Program-made: the position numbers and the translations under genes
The notes under the pieces: generated by a model
Seen by the model: the letters and a program-made list of their open reading frames with translations, nothing else
Database searches by the model: none
What the model was told of the DNA's origin: nothing
Shown: positions 31,603-39,936 of the stretch, piece after piece
Position numbering within the stretch: position 1 is the stretch's first letter
Layout of the letters: the number at the start of each line of letters is the position of its first letter
Assembly (NCBI GenBank): GCA_018818785.1
Contig: JAHIRF010000012.1
Coordinates: forward strand, 38,259 to 102,258
DNA length: 64,000 nucleotides
Reading direction: 5' to 3'
Origin: Thermoplasmatota archaeon
GTDB lineage: Archaea; Thermoplasmatota; Thermoplasmata; UBA10834

Positions 31603-32208
31603 ATGAAAAAACCCCGCGGAAGGCCGAATTTAGGGAAAACCGAGACCATCCGACAAAGGGCTATCAATGTCTATCTCCCGACCGAAGAGATGATCGAGAG
31701 ATGGAAATCCGAGGCCGAAAGATTCGGTGTTCCACTGTCGCGATTCATCGTCGAAACGGTCGACGATTCCATCCGGAAGAATCCTGCGGGGATCACTCCG
31801 AGGGAGGAATTGGAGAAGGAACTCAACGATGCGAAGGCGGAAGTGAAGCAGTTGAGTGCGAGGCTCGAGCCTCTTGAAGAAGCGTTGAAGAGGGCCGATG
31901 TCACAATTGCAGATTACAGATCGAAGCTCACTGAGCCTGTATTGCCCTCAGCCGATGCAGAACTCACATCCCGGTTAATCGAGCTTTTCCTTGCTGAGAT
32001 GGTGCTCAATATCGATGAAGTGCCTGAGACTCTCGGGATCAAGTTGACCAGCAGCAAGGATGTCGCTAGGTTGCAATCATCGGTCGATCTGTTGAAGAAA
32101 GCGGGGCTGGTCGAGAGCGGAATGTTCGAATGGAGGTGGACTGGTGGAGCAAAGCGCAAGCCACGAATCTCTCCGGAAAGACGGAGAGGGCTTAAGCGAG
32201 TACATTGA
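31603..32208 (+). CDS. Ribbon-helix-helix DNA-binding protein with coiled coil
   Basis: 201 aa from ATG 31603, which follows a TATA-like AAGTATTTATGG by ~30 nt (leaderless). Residues ~15-55 (RQRAINVYLPTEEMIERWKSEAERFGVPLSRFIVETVDDSI) resemble an RHH domain. Residues ~65-110 form a Glu/Lys/Leu-rich coiled coil. The C-terminal part (LGIKLTSSKDVARLQSSVDLLKKAGLV) looks like a winged helix. It overlaps the integrase start, so probably an excision or integration regulator. The first bases of its promoter lie inside attL. Confidence 0.7.
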   Translation: MKKPRGRPNLGKTETIRQRAINVYLPTEEMIERWKSEAERFGVPLSRFIVETVDDSIRKNPAGITPREELEKELNDAKAEVKQLSARLEPLEEALKRADVTIADYRSKLTEPVLPSADAELTSRLIELFLAEMVLNIDEVPETLGIKLTSSKDVARLQSSVDLLKKAGLVESGMFEWRWTGGAKRKPRISPERRRGLKRVH

Positions 32209-33121
32209 GGTCTTCCTGGACGACTGCAGGCTTCGCGGTATGACACGCTACTCGATTCATTCCTATGCTTCAGCTCTGAGAAGCTTCAGACGGCATCTTG
32301 AAAATTCAGGGATCACAGACGTCGTACGTATCGACAAGAACGCGATAAGGGACTATATCCGTCTGCTCAGGGAGGAGCGCAAGCTTGCCATATCCACGCT
32401 TGAGAATCACCTATCCAGCATCTCGGCTTTTCTGGACTATCTCGTCTATGAGGACGTGATCGAGTCGAACATTGCATTGGCTGTAAGGAAGCGCTATGTG
32501 CGAAGGTACAAGGCCGATGCCCCGGACGGTGCTCAAAGGAGGAAGCTCATAACGACGGAGCAGCTCAAGATGCTCGTCGGTTCGATTCTGGATGCAAGGG
32601 ACAAAGCCATCGTTGTACTGCTCGCGAAGACTGGAATACGCAGGAGCGAGCTGGTCACTATCGACATGGCGGACATCGACCTGGTCGAGATGAAGATTGT
32701 ACTGAAGCCGAAGGCAAAGCGTTCGAACAGAGTCGTGTACTTCGACGAGGAGTGCAGTCGCATTCTCAATGACTGGTTGATTGTGAGGCAGAGATACTAT
32801 CGGAAGGGACAAGACGCCCTATTCATCACGACTTCAGGTGGCCGACTCGATAGGAATGGTGTGTATTCAGCCGTCACAACACATGCCGCGCGTGTAGGTC
32901 TTCACAATTCCACGTCCAAGAGGCTCGAAGATCACTTCACGCCGCACTGCCTACGCCATTGGTTCACCACTTATCTTCGAAGATCCGGTATGCCTCGAGA
33001 GATGGTCCAGGAGCTTAGGGGCGATATTCGATCCGACGCTATCGACATCTATTATCATATTGACGAAGAGCAGCTCAAGCGGGTCTATCTCAATCATATT
33101 CCCAAGCTCGGGATATTCTGA
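32144..33121 (+). CDS. Tyrosine recombinase / XerA-like integrase
   Basis: 325 aa from a GTG with GGAGGT seven bases upstream, overlapping the RHH gene by 65 nt. An N-terminal SAM-like domain (YIEVFLDDCRLRGMTRYSIHSYASALRSF) precedes the catalytic domain. Visible catalytic residues: Arg in TGIRRSELV, HxxR in HCLRHWFTT, and the Tyr in DAIDIYYHI. The position usually held by LGH reads RGD, a variant also seen in archaeal integrases. Its place beside attL makes it the likely integrase of the element; it is not split by attL. Confidence 0.92.
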   Translation: MEQSASHESLRKDGEGLSEYIEVFLDDCRLRGMTRYSIHSYASALRSFRRHLENSGITDVVRIDKNAIRDYIRLLREERKLAISTLENHLSSISAFLDYLVYEDVIESNIALAVRKRYVRRYKADAPDGAQRRKLITTEQLKMLVGSILDARDKAIVVLLAKTGIRRSELVTIDMADIDLVEMKIVLKPKAKRSNRVVYFDEECSRILNDWLIVRQRYYRKGQDALFITTSGGRLDRNGVYSAVTTHAARVGLHNSTSKRLEDHFTPHCLRHWFTTYLRRSGMPREMVQELRGDIRSDAIDIYYHIDEEQLKRVYLNHIPKLGIF

Positions 33122-33140
33122 ACAATTGCCCTCCCTCGCT

Positions 33141-33163
33141 GAGAAAAGGTCATAGGGGCGGAA
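33141..33163 (+). repeat. Element-specific short repeat, copy A
   Basis: First of four related ~24-base sequences in gene gaps of the left arm (others at 37114, 39066, 39881). Consensus GRGRAAAGSYCATAGRGGCG fits three copies closely and the fourth loosely. This copy starts 20 bases after the integrase stop. Confidence 0.5.
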
Positions 33164-33245
33164 ATGAAGACCATAGACCATCGAGTGCGATTCGCGAATA
33201 GTCTGTCGAGATGGGGCTGGTCGAGAATGATTGGAGGAAGTGCCA

Positions 33246-33311
33246 ATGCAAGACAATGTGACTATTTTCACCTGCCCCTTATGCAAGTCAATGGGATACA
33301 ATCACGTTTAA
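33246..33311 (+). CDS. Candidate 21-aa CxxC microprotein
   Basis: ATG at 33246 preceded by GGAGG at 33233-33237 (8-base gap) opens a 21-codon frame reading MQDNVTIFTCPLCKSMGYN and ending HV. CPLC is a zinc-knuckle half. It stops 7 bases before the radical SAM gene and may be translationally coupled. It could equally be the remnant of a larger zinc-ribbon protein. Confidence 0.35.
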   Translation: MQDNVTIFTCPLCKSMGYNHV

Positions 33312-33318
33312 TACTCCG

Positions 33319-34350
33319 ATGAACATGATTAGCCTGGACAAGAGGCCCGAACAAGATGGCTCGGAATCGACCCTCCCAGACAATCAGAGGGATTTGACAT
33401 TGAGGGTACGCACAAAAGAATACGAGATGCTTGACGGCACCAGGAAAACTCTGGTTGAGCGAGTCGGAGATGGATCCATCATCACCCGGTTTGACAAGAC
33501 ACCTCTCCCAAGAGGTCCAGATGACGTCGTCTGCCCTCACTTCCTCGAGCTCAAATGGGCAACGGGTTGTCCATATTCTTGTGCATGGTGCTACCTTCAA
33601 GGAACATTCAGGTTCCAGGATTACGGAAAGAATCCTCGACCGAAGGCATTCACGAGAGTGGAGAAGCATCTTCAGGCGTTCTTCGAAGGGGATGGAATAC
33701 GGCCGGAGATTCTGAACTCAGGAGAGCTGTCGGATTCGATGATCACTGAGCATAGAGTGAGACCATTCTCCCGATTCGCAATGGAGCTCTTTGAAGCACA
33801 GAACCGCCACAAGATCCTGTTCGTGACAAAGTCGCCTGAGATCGGAAACCTCCTTGAGGCGGGAGATACGAAGAGGTCAATTGTCAGCTTCAGCATCAAC
33901 GCGGAGAAGGTTGCAAAGAGATGGGAGAAGGCGCCTCCTGTGAAGAATAGGATTGAGGCGGCGGGCCTTCTCAATGATGCAGGATTTAAGGTGCGACTGC
34001 GAATAGACCCGATGGTACCTATCGAGGGCTGGAAGGAATCATATTCGAACCTCCTTGAGAATGTTTTCTCAAGATTGACTCCGGAGAGGATTACGATCGG
34101 CTCGCTCAGAGGATTGCAGAGTACGATCAACAATTCTAAAGACAGGAGCTGGACGGAATACCTCGATGAACGGTCGAACTGGGGCAAGAAGATCGGAACT
34201 GCGACACGGAAGGAAATGTACACCACATTGACAACGACCCTGAAACAGTCTCATGGATTCAGAAAGGTTGCATTCTGCAAGGAAACCGTCCAGATGTGGA
34301 AAGACCTAGGCATGGACTACAAGAAGATTAGATGCAATTGTATTCACTGA
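33319..34350 (+). CDS. Radical SAM protein related to spore photoproduct lyase
   Basis: 343 aa. Cluster motif CPYSCAWCYLQG (CX3CX2C) near residue 88 is preceded by HFLELKWATG; LNSGELSDSM and RLRIDPMVPIEGW resemble the SplB/DUF5131-like branch. A C-terminal Cys set (FCKETVQMWKDLGMDYKKIRCNC) may hold additional metal. It converges on a TcmP-like gene with a 5-bp gap. TcmP ('three-Cys-motif partner') is named for its association with this type of CX3CX2C protein. Substrate unknown; DNA repair or defence has been suggested for relatives, unproven here. Confidence 0.78.
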   Translation: MNMISLDKRPEQDGSESTLPDNQRDLTLRVRTKEYEMLDGTRKTLVERVGDGSIITRFDKTPLPRGPDDVVCPHFLELKWATGCPYSCAWCYLQGTFRFQDYGKNPRPKAFTRVEKHLQAFFEGDGIRPEILNSGELSDSMITEHRVRPFSRFAMELFEAQNRHKILFVTKSPEIGNLLEAGDTKRSIVSFSINAEKVAKRWEKAPPVKNRIEAAGLLNDAGFKVRLRIDPMVPIEGWKESYSNLLENVFSRLTPERITIGSLRGLQSTINNSKDRSWTEYLDERSNWGKKIGTATRKEMYTTLTTTLKQSHGFRKVAFCKETVQMWKDLGMDYKKIRCNCIH

Positions 34351-34355
34351 GAATC

Positions 34356-35438
34356 TCAGATGAACTGTATCCGAGTCTTCAATCCAGATGCCTTCTGCCT
34401 GGGGTAACAATGTCTTCGACGGCTTCCAGTACATTCTACTTTTATGCCTGGAGGATTGCTTCCCTCAAGTTCTCTTAGAACGCAGTTCAGATGTTTTGGT
34501 AGGTACGGAGTTTCGACAACCACGAATCTATCGAGCTCGTCTATGAGATGCATGCCATTGTTCAGTTGAGTCGTCAAGACGGTTTTCAACGGAGCGAGGT
34601 CGGACCCGAAGAGACGAGATTGGCCCTTGATTGTTCGGTCTGAGAATCGGTAACTCCCTGTTTCATCTATCTTCCAGAACGCAGTCTTCATCTCCAGCAA
34701 TCCCTTGACGCTGTTCGTGCCGTGAAAGAGCGAGTAGATCGGTGAATCGTTTTGGTCCAACATATCAAACGCTCTGGCATATTTGACCCCTGCAACCTTC
34801 TCGAGCTGCGTTCGATATAGCTCCCTTAGGAAATCAATGCGGCCACTCTGGTTATGCATATCGAACGCTTTGGACCATTCGTCTGTTCCGAATAGCCTGT
34901 CAAAAGTACTTGCAAGCTCAGGCCTTGATTTGAATCGGTCTATGTCACGGGTCATGAACGTGATTAGAACCTCGCTTTTTTTATTGGACATGATCCGTTG
35001 AATGGTAGACATCGGCGTGTCCGAGAAGCCAAATGGGTCGATGAAGACAAGGGCTGGAGCTAATGCTTTCTCGCTATTCTCTATGCCGTCAAGGGCTCTC
35101 GTCACGGATTCATCGAATTCGCAACACTCATGTAATATCTTCAGGTTCTTTGGCAGAGTGTGTTGAATCTGGCCAATCTCAGATACTAGGTTATCATACC
35201 TATCCGAACGAGATTCTATGAACCAGAATACGATTTCGCATGGCAGATTCAGAATATGATCCCGGGCGACCTCAAGTGCAATAATGGGAGATCCTTGTTC
35301 ATCCCCCTTGTAACGACCCGGTCCAGCAAAAGCATCGATGTACAGAATTCTCTTTGTCTTCGCTCTACTGAGAATCGGGAACCAAGCACCTAGGTATGAC
35401 TTCAGAATGGCATGCTTAGCCTCAGTGTGCGGTTGCAT
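34356..35438 (-). CDS. TcmP-like three-Cys-motif partner protein
   Basis: 360 aa. N-terminal TEAKHAILKSYLGAWFPIL, ILYIDAFAGPGRYKGDEQGSPIIALE and APALVFIDPFGFSDTPMSTI match the TcmP family, whose core resembles a Rossmann methyltransferase fold (DAFAGPG as motif I, DPFG as motif IV-like). The C-terminal half is less conserved, ending with a short basic tail. Converges tail to tail with the CX3CX2C radical SAM gene. Enzymatic activity has not been established from sequence. Confidence 0.78.
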   Translation of the reverse strand: MQPHTEAKHAILKSYLGAWFPILSRAKTKRILYIDAFAGPGRYKGDEQGSPIIALEVARDHILNLPCEIVFWFIESRSDRYDNLVSEIGQIQHTLPKNLKILHECCEFDESVTRALDGIENSEKALAPALVFIDPFGFSDTPMSTIQRIMSNKKSEVLITFMTRDIDRFKSRPELASTFDRLFGTDEWSKAFDMHNQSGRIDFLRELYRTQLEKVAGVKYARAFDMLDQNDSPIYSLFHGTNSVKGLLEMKTAFWKIDETGSYRFSDRTIKGQSRLFGSDLAPLKTVLTTQLNNGMHLIDELDRFVVVETPYLPKHLNCVLRELEGSNPPGIKVECTGSRRRHCYPRQKASGLKTRIQFI

Positions 35439-35663
35439 CTCCCAGATTGTGTCTTCTATCGGTGACAGACTAACCGACCATCCCTCTGAAAAAGCAGAGC
35501 ATCCGGAATTTATCCCGTGCTCATGACCTTCTCCCGAAATCCACCATGTACTTAGAATGCGTCATATGGTTATAAACTCCTTGGCCCACCAGCTCGAGAG
35601 CGGTCTGCCCTTGAAGCACCTAGGAGTAGGCGGGATATGCCGTATGATCGATGATTTTCTAGT

Positions 35664-36536
35664 CTATTCCCTCAGAATCCTCCTGGCTCGAGCTATGACC
35701 ACCTCAGCACGGTCGGGTTTGCCCCATTCTAGTGCCGAGAAGTCTGGAGTGCTGCCGATTCCGAAAGTCACCTGAAGCATCATCCTGATGAAGGAACCAA
35801 TGTACCACATCGAGAGCCCCGCCACGATTACCGTCACAACTACCGCGTACGAATGGAAATCACCCAGATGATCCGAGGAAGCAAGTAGTGTGATGGACAG
35901 AATGACGACCACCAGAGTCGAGCCCACTGCCATTATTAAACTGGCAGGAGTGGTCTTCTGGAAGTGATATTCGAGGGATTTAGTGCGTGTTAGTAGGCTC
36001 GCAATCAGACGGTAGCGGGCAACATCGTTCGACAGAGCCTGCCTCTTGTCACGGAGCTCATTCCTCCTTGCTTCTTTCTCCTGAGCGGTCTTTGGGTCGT
36101 CCAACAATCCTTCGACTTTATTACAGATATCATCCACGCGGGTGACCTTGCCCTCAAGTGCATCGGAGTACCAATCCCCCACGTCCCTTCGGATTGTTTC
36201 GAGGTCCTTCGGAAGTTCTCCTCGGCTCAGGTTCCTGGCCTCTCGCACAGCCTCCTCAAGATAGGAGCTCTGGCGGTCTCGGATTCTCTGATGGAGGAAA
36301 CCCATCAGAGCGAGTAGCAAACCCGCCATTGTCGCATATGCTTGTGTCAATGACGAGTACAGGTAGTGCTGTGTGTCGATTTCGATGTGAAGTGCATGGC
36401 CGAAGCGGCAATACAGAACGAGGAGTATGCTACCTATTCCCAGAGAAGCCACTATCGTGATTACCACAGCAATCGTAATCCGATGCCACAACTCTGGAGT
36501 GGCATGGATTTCTCGCCAGAATACATACCACTTCAT
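35664..36536 (-). CDS. Four-helix membrane protein with cytoplasmic coiled coil
   Basis: 290 aa from ATG 36536 with GGAGGTG upstream. Hydrophobic segments near residues 20-45 and 65-85 flank a short loop; a charged, helical cytoplasmic part of ~110 residues follows (EEAVREARNLSRGELPKDL; DPKTAQEKEARRNELRDKRQAL); two more segments sit near residues 200-250. No family recognised. Architecture recalls effector or sensor membrane proteins of defence islands, a speculation. Follows the small zinc-ribbon gene by 48 nt on the same strand. Confidence 0.6.
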   Translation of the reverse strand: MKWYVFWREIHATPELWHRITIAVVITIVASLGIGSILLVLYCRFGHALHIEIDTQHYLYSSLTQAYATMAGLLLALMGFLHQRIRDRQSSYLEEAVREARNLSRGELPKDLETIRRDVGDWYSDALEGKVTRVDDICNKVEGLLDDPKTAQEKEARRNELRDKRQALSNDVARYRLIASLLTRTKSLEYHFQKTTPASLIMAVGSTLVVVILSITLLASSDHLGDFHSYAVVVTVIVAGLSMWYIGSFIRMMLQVTFGIGSTPDFSALEWGKPDRAEVVIARARRILRE

Positions 36537-36584
36537 TTCACACCTCCATGATTCTTGTCGCCCTTCCGAGACCCCTGGCAACTC

Positions 36585-36914
36585 TCATGGCATCCTCTTC
36601 CCACAACTCTGACAGAAGGAAGCTCCTCCAATTCGAGGAGCGCCACAGAATGGGCAGAAACGGGAGCCTTGGGTTCCCTGCGTATCAGTTGGTGGTTGGT
36701 TATACGCATACTGTTGAGGATGTGTCTGAGACTGTTGGCCTTGATGAATCGTGACGCCATCCCGGGACATCTTCTTCAATGCGGATCCGGTCCGCCATTG
36801 GCCTATGTATCCGAGGAATTTGGCACCCTTCACCAGAATCCACAGGACCACAGCAATGATTATGACTACGACAAGCCCGGTGCAACAAAGCGCGAAATCT
36901 TCCTCCAGCACCAT
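36585..36914 (-). CDS. Small membrane protein with C-terminal zinc ribbon
   Basis: 109 aa: one N-terminal transmembrane helix (CCTGLVVVIIIAVVLWILV), a Gln/Thr-rich linker, and a C-terminal zinc ribbon FCPFCGAPRIGGASFCQSCG. Function unknown. It probably forms a two-gene unit with the downstream membrane protein. Confidence 0.65.
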   Translation of the reverse strand: MVLEEDFALCCTGLVVVIIIAVVLWILVKGAKFLGYIGQWRTGSALKKMSRDGVTIHQGQQSQTHPQQYAYNQPPTDTQGTQGSRFCPFCGAPRIGGASFCQSCGKRMP

Positions 36915-37276
36915 CGAACCGCCCCACTTTCGAAACGGTGATGGTCATTCCCCGATTAGTTCCTTTGCATTCCGGGCTTCCCACTATGTTTTGATTCGCA
37001 AATCACTATAATGAATCATCTAGAATGCGGGCGATCGGCAGGTTTCCGAGCAGATTCAACTCGATATTCGTTAGATTGCCAGATACTGGAATCATGTTCG
37101 TTCCTAATCATCAGAGAAAAGCGCATAGGAGCGGATGGACCGGGGACCTGACGAAGGGCAAACTCCTAGGAACCCTTCATGCCTGAGTATGATTCGAGTA
37201 AGATTCAGTCAGTATTACAGAGAGCTGCTCTCCCTACATACATAATTTGATGTGAGGCGATGAACTCTACACATTC
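36915..37276. other. Intergenic region with short repeat copy B
   Basis: No supported gene. Contains one copy of the element repeat at 37114-37137. The frame upstream of the next gene's GTG is open for only seven codons. Confidence 0.4.
37114..37137 (+). repeat. Element-specific short repeat, copy B
   Basis: GAGAAAAGCGCATAGGAGCG matches the consensus of copies A and C at most positions. It is preceded by TTCCTAATC, also present before copy D. Confidence 0.5.
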
Positions 37277-38452
37277 GTGAGAGAAGCCAAGGAGGAGAGG
37301 TCTGTGGAACGACAAATGTTTGAGTCCGCCATAACCCCGATCATCATGGTACCTCCCAAGAAGTTGATGCAATATGCATCTAGAAAACTGGTTTCGCTGA
37401 AGGATTGCTCCTCGTGCCAGAGTGAATTTATTGTTCGGGAACATGGTCTGACCGCGCAGAATCTTGCAATATATCTCAGGATGATCAAGATTCTCAGCAG
37501 GAACAGCACAAAGGATTACTGCTACGGAAACGACGAGGAGGGCGGTGTTCTGTGCTATGGGCGGGAGACTCTGCCATTTGCTTCGAGTGTCCAGCGGGAG
37601 GTCTTCTCGATGATTGCCTGTGCCGCGAACAGCGTTAGGAAATGCAACGGAGACAAACTTCTCTTGAAGAAGCTGATTGCCAAAGGAAGAAGGGACAACA
37701 CAAGTTGGTGGGGCTCTCTCAGCCGCGGAGTCCTTGCAATGAACAACTCCTATCAAAGGACTGGTTTCTCCGATTCCAAAGACATTCTCACTCTTAGGGA
37801 CAAGCGAGGATTCGTTATGATCTTCCTGCATGGACATCAACTGAAGGATTTTCTCAGAGGTCGAAGACCCGAACAGGCTAATCGCGGGCAACGGATGTTT
37901 GACGCCCCTGATTACATTCACTTAGGACATTTTCACCGGTTGGGAGTTCTCAACATTCCAGGGTGTCGGAGTCTCATAAGTCTTGGAGGGTCTTGGACCT
38001 ATGGCGCCTATGCTAATCTGAAGGAGTACTACCCTGAGATTCTATCTGATATGGGCTTCTCCAAGACTTCAAAGGATGACAAAGGCAATTTTCACATGGA
38101 CTTCTTCAGATTAGAGATTGACTTGGAAGCCTTCCGTAAGAATAGCACGCAGATATCCTCGAACCCCGTGAGCATCGCCAAGAGAGTGGAAATCACCAGA
38201 AAACAATTTAGAGGTGGAGTCAAGTTCGTGCTTCCAGGAAATCATGACCCAATCGACGAAATGTATGTCCACCGAAGCGCTGGAAAATGGGATGATCCAT
38301 TCAATCCAGAGAACCTACACGGCATTGCCTGCGGCGACTATGCGGACTTCCAACAGGTTGAAATGAAGACGGCTAGGAGACTATTTCTCTCGATGCTCGA
38401 GGAAGAAGGCTTTGCTCCGATTTCAGAACTGAAACGGTCAAGCAAGACCTGA
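37277..38452 (+). CDS. Unrecognised protein with metallophosphoesterase-like motifs
   Basis: 391 aa from a GTG. The first ~170 residues are unrecognised and Cys-containing (LKDCSSCQSEFIV; DYCYGNDEEGGVLCYG). Around residues 175-240, FVMIFLHGH and DYIHLGHFHRLGVLNIPG resemble the C-terminal GHxH metal motif of calcineurin-like phosphoesterases, with SLGGSWTYGAY after it. A GNHD-like motif (VKFVLPGNHDP) comes later, near residue 330, the reverse of the usual order. Either a rearranged phosphoesterase or a chance match. Start and N-terminus are uncertain. Confidence 0.5.
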   Translation: MREAKEERSVERQMFESAITPIIMVPPKKLMQYASRKLVSLKDCSSCQSEFIVREHGLTAQNLAIYLRMIKILSRNSTKDYCYGNDEEGGVLCYGRETLPFASSVQREVFSMIACAANSVRKCNGDKLLLKKLIAKGRRDNTSWWGSLSRGVLAMNNSYQRTGFSDSKDILTLRDKRGFVMIFLHGHQLKDFLRGRRPEQANRGQRMFDAPDYIHLGHFHRLGVLNIPGCRSLISLGGSWTYGAYANLKEYYPEILSDMGFSKTSKDDKGNFHMDFFRLEIDLEAFRKNSTQISSNPVSIAKRVEITRKQFRGGVKFVLPGNHDPIDEMYVHRSAGKWDDPFNPENLHGIACGDYADFQQVEMKTARRLFLSMLEEEGFAPISELKRSSKT

Positions 38453-39105
38453 CACCAGAACCTTTGTGAGCCGTTTGCACAATTGATGGAGTTCTCGCAG
38501 AAAGAGAGGGTCGCAACCGTTTTACAGCGTTTCGTGACCGCAAACCAAGGGATCTGTAAGCCCCACTAGATGCATTACATCACCTACATTCCTCTGCGCC
38601 CCGCTCGCGCTGCCGCGCGACCCTTCGGGGATAGCATCACCCCCCGCCCCGCGTGGGGTGCTGACGACGCCGGATTTGCTGGCGTTTAGGTAGCGTTGCG
38701 ACCAACAGGCTAAGAGACAATGAAATCCCGAAATCCGCGGGGCTGCAAGATCACGGAAACGATTCAACTCTGACGTCGCAGCAAATCACCCATCAATCAG
38801 ACGATAATGGCACGCCTCGCAATGCGCATACCACCCGACCGGAAGCTCCTTGTGCAATGCCTGAGCCGAACGAATATCAGCATAACAGATAGGGCAAACA
38901 AGGCAAGGCGGAAATCATCCGAAGCAAGAAAGAATAGAAAAGAGGCTTCAGGGGCTGCAAAACCCCTACTTTCAACGCTCTTCCTGAGATGCCATTCTGG
39001 AAGGATAGTTTACCTTTTCCGACCGAGCCAGGCATTTCGGCGGGTTCAAATCCCAATGAGTCGTTGGGAAAAGGTCATAGAGGCGAATGGCGATGCTCCT
39101 TGTTG
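38453..39105. other. Gene-poor stretch with GC-rich core
   Basis: No confident gene; ORFs on either strand lack ribosome sites and family features. Bases ~38590-38690 are strikingly GC-rich compared with surroundings and include CCCCGCGTGGGG, which can fold on itself. At 38949-38966 is AGGGGCTGCAAAACCCCT, a small hairpin closely repeated at 50548-50565. Repeat copy C lies at 39066. Confidence 0.4.
39066..39090 (+). repeat. Element-specific short repeat, copy C
   Basis: GGGAAAAGGTCATAGAGGCG, very close to copy A. It is preceded by CGGGTTCAAATCCC, which looks like a tRNA T-arm. It ends 16 bases before the ATG chosen for the next gene. Confidence 0.5.
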
Positions 39106-39762
39106 ATGAAGCATGTGGGTTATTATCACCATGTTCGACAATATGAAAAGGATTGGCACAACGTGATGGATGAACCATATGCGTTGTTCATAGGGGAACA
39201 CCCATTGAATCGATACTTCTACTGTACGGAGGATCATGAGGATGGTCCAGATTGTAGCAGCTATAAGCGGACAATTCTCTCCAATGCGCTCTTTCAAGTT
39301 GCCCAAACATGTGGCTGTGTAGTGGTGGAAGGCCGCTCGAAGTGGGCGAATCTTCTTGCCTTCTCCCATCACTTTGGCCTAATAGACATCTTTAGTTCAG
39401 CCGAGGAGCGCAAGCTTGGCAGATTCCGTAATATCGCAGAAGATATTTCCGAACATATTCGGGATCTGGCCACGAATTGCACCCGGCGTAGAAGGCTGCT
39501 TGTGTTTAGCGTTCTAAAGGATTCACCATCCCACGAAGCTTGGCTCATATGGGAAATGGTGAAGATTGTGATAAGAGGAGAATCCATAGTCCGAATTCCT
39601 AGATTAGTAGAGGGCAATATTTGGCCCAGAGGCAGAAGCAGGGAAATCTGGATAGACTGCGTGTGCAGGAAGATTGACAAAGAACACTCTCCTCCAAACA
39701 TGAACCCGATAGTCCCAAGAAGAAGAAGGTTTGTGAGGGGCAATGATCCCCTCAGAAAATGA
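39106..39762 (+). CDS. Hypothetical protein
   Basis: 218 aa from ATG 39106; a longer frame from 38989 would cover the repeat and is not preferred. No known family recognised. Visible features: an acidic N-terminus with LFIGEHPLNRYFYCTEDHEDGPDCSSYKR, a hydrophobic CGCVVVEGRSKWANLLAF, and an Arg-rich C-terminus (VPRRRRFVRG). LIDIFSSAEERKLGRFRNIAEDI suggests helical structure. Codon use fits a real gene in the left arm. Confidence 0.5.
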   Translation: MKHVGYYHHVRQYEKDWHNVMDEPYALFIGEHPLNRYFYCTEDHEDGPDCSSYKRTILSNALFQVAQTCGCVVVEGRSKWANLLAFSHHFGLIDIFSSAEERKLGRFRNIAEDISEHIRDLATNCTRRRRLLVFSVLKDSPSHEAWLIWEMVKIVIRGESIVRIPRLVEGNIWPRGRSREIWIDCVCRKIDKEHSPPNMNPIVPRRRRFVRGNDPLRK

Positions 39763-39880
39763 TCAAAGAGTCTAACCTATTTCTCAATGTGTCTACTCGG
39801 TGAAGATGCCCTAACAATGGCATTCTGGGGTGTAAGCCCGTCAGTTTCGTGGTTCCTAATCCCCAGGGTCCACCATTTCT

Positions 39881-39904
39881 GAGGAAAGGCCTCAGAGGCG
39901 GGAC
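39881..39904 (+). repeat. Element-specific short repeat, copy D
   Basis: GAGGAAAGGCCTCAGAGGCG, the most divergent copy; it forms a perfect hairpin CTGAGG-AAAGG-CCTCAG. It lies between the ends of two convergent genes, so here it could serve as a terminator. Confidence 0.45.
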
Positions 39905-39936
39905 CGGATCTCTCAAGTCGACGAGAGCATCTATGT

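Noticed and set aside
38522..38767. 81-codon frame in the GC-rich patch
   Set aside because: No start signal or family features; explained by high GC lowering stop frequency.
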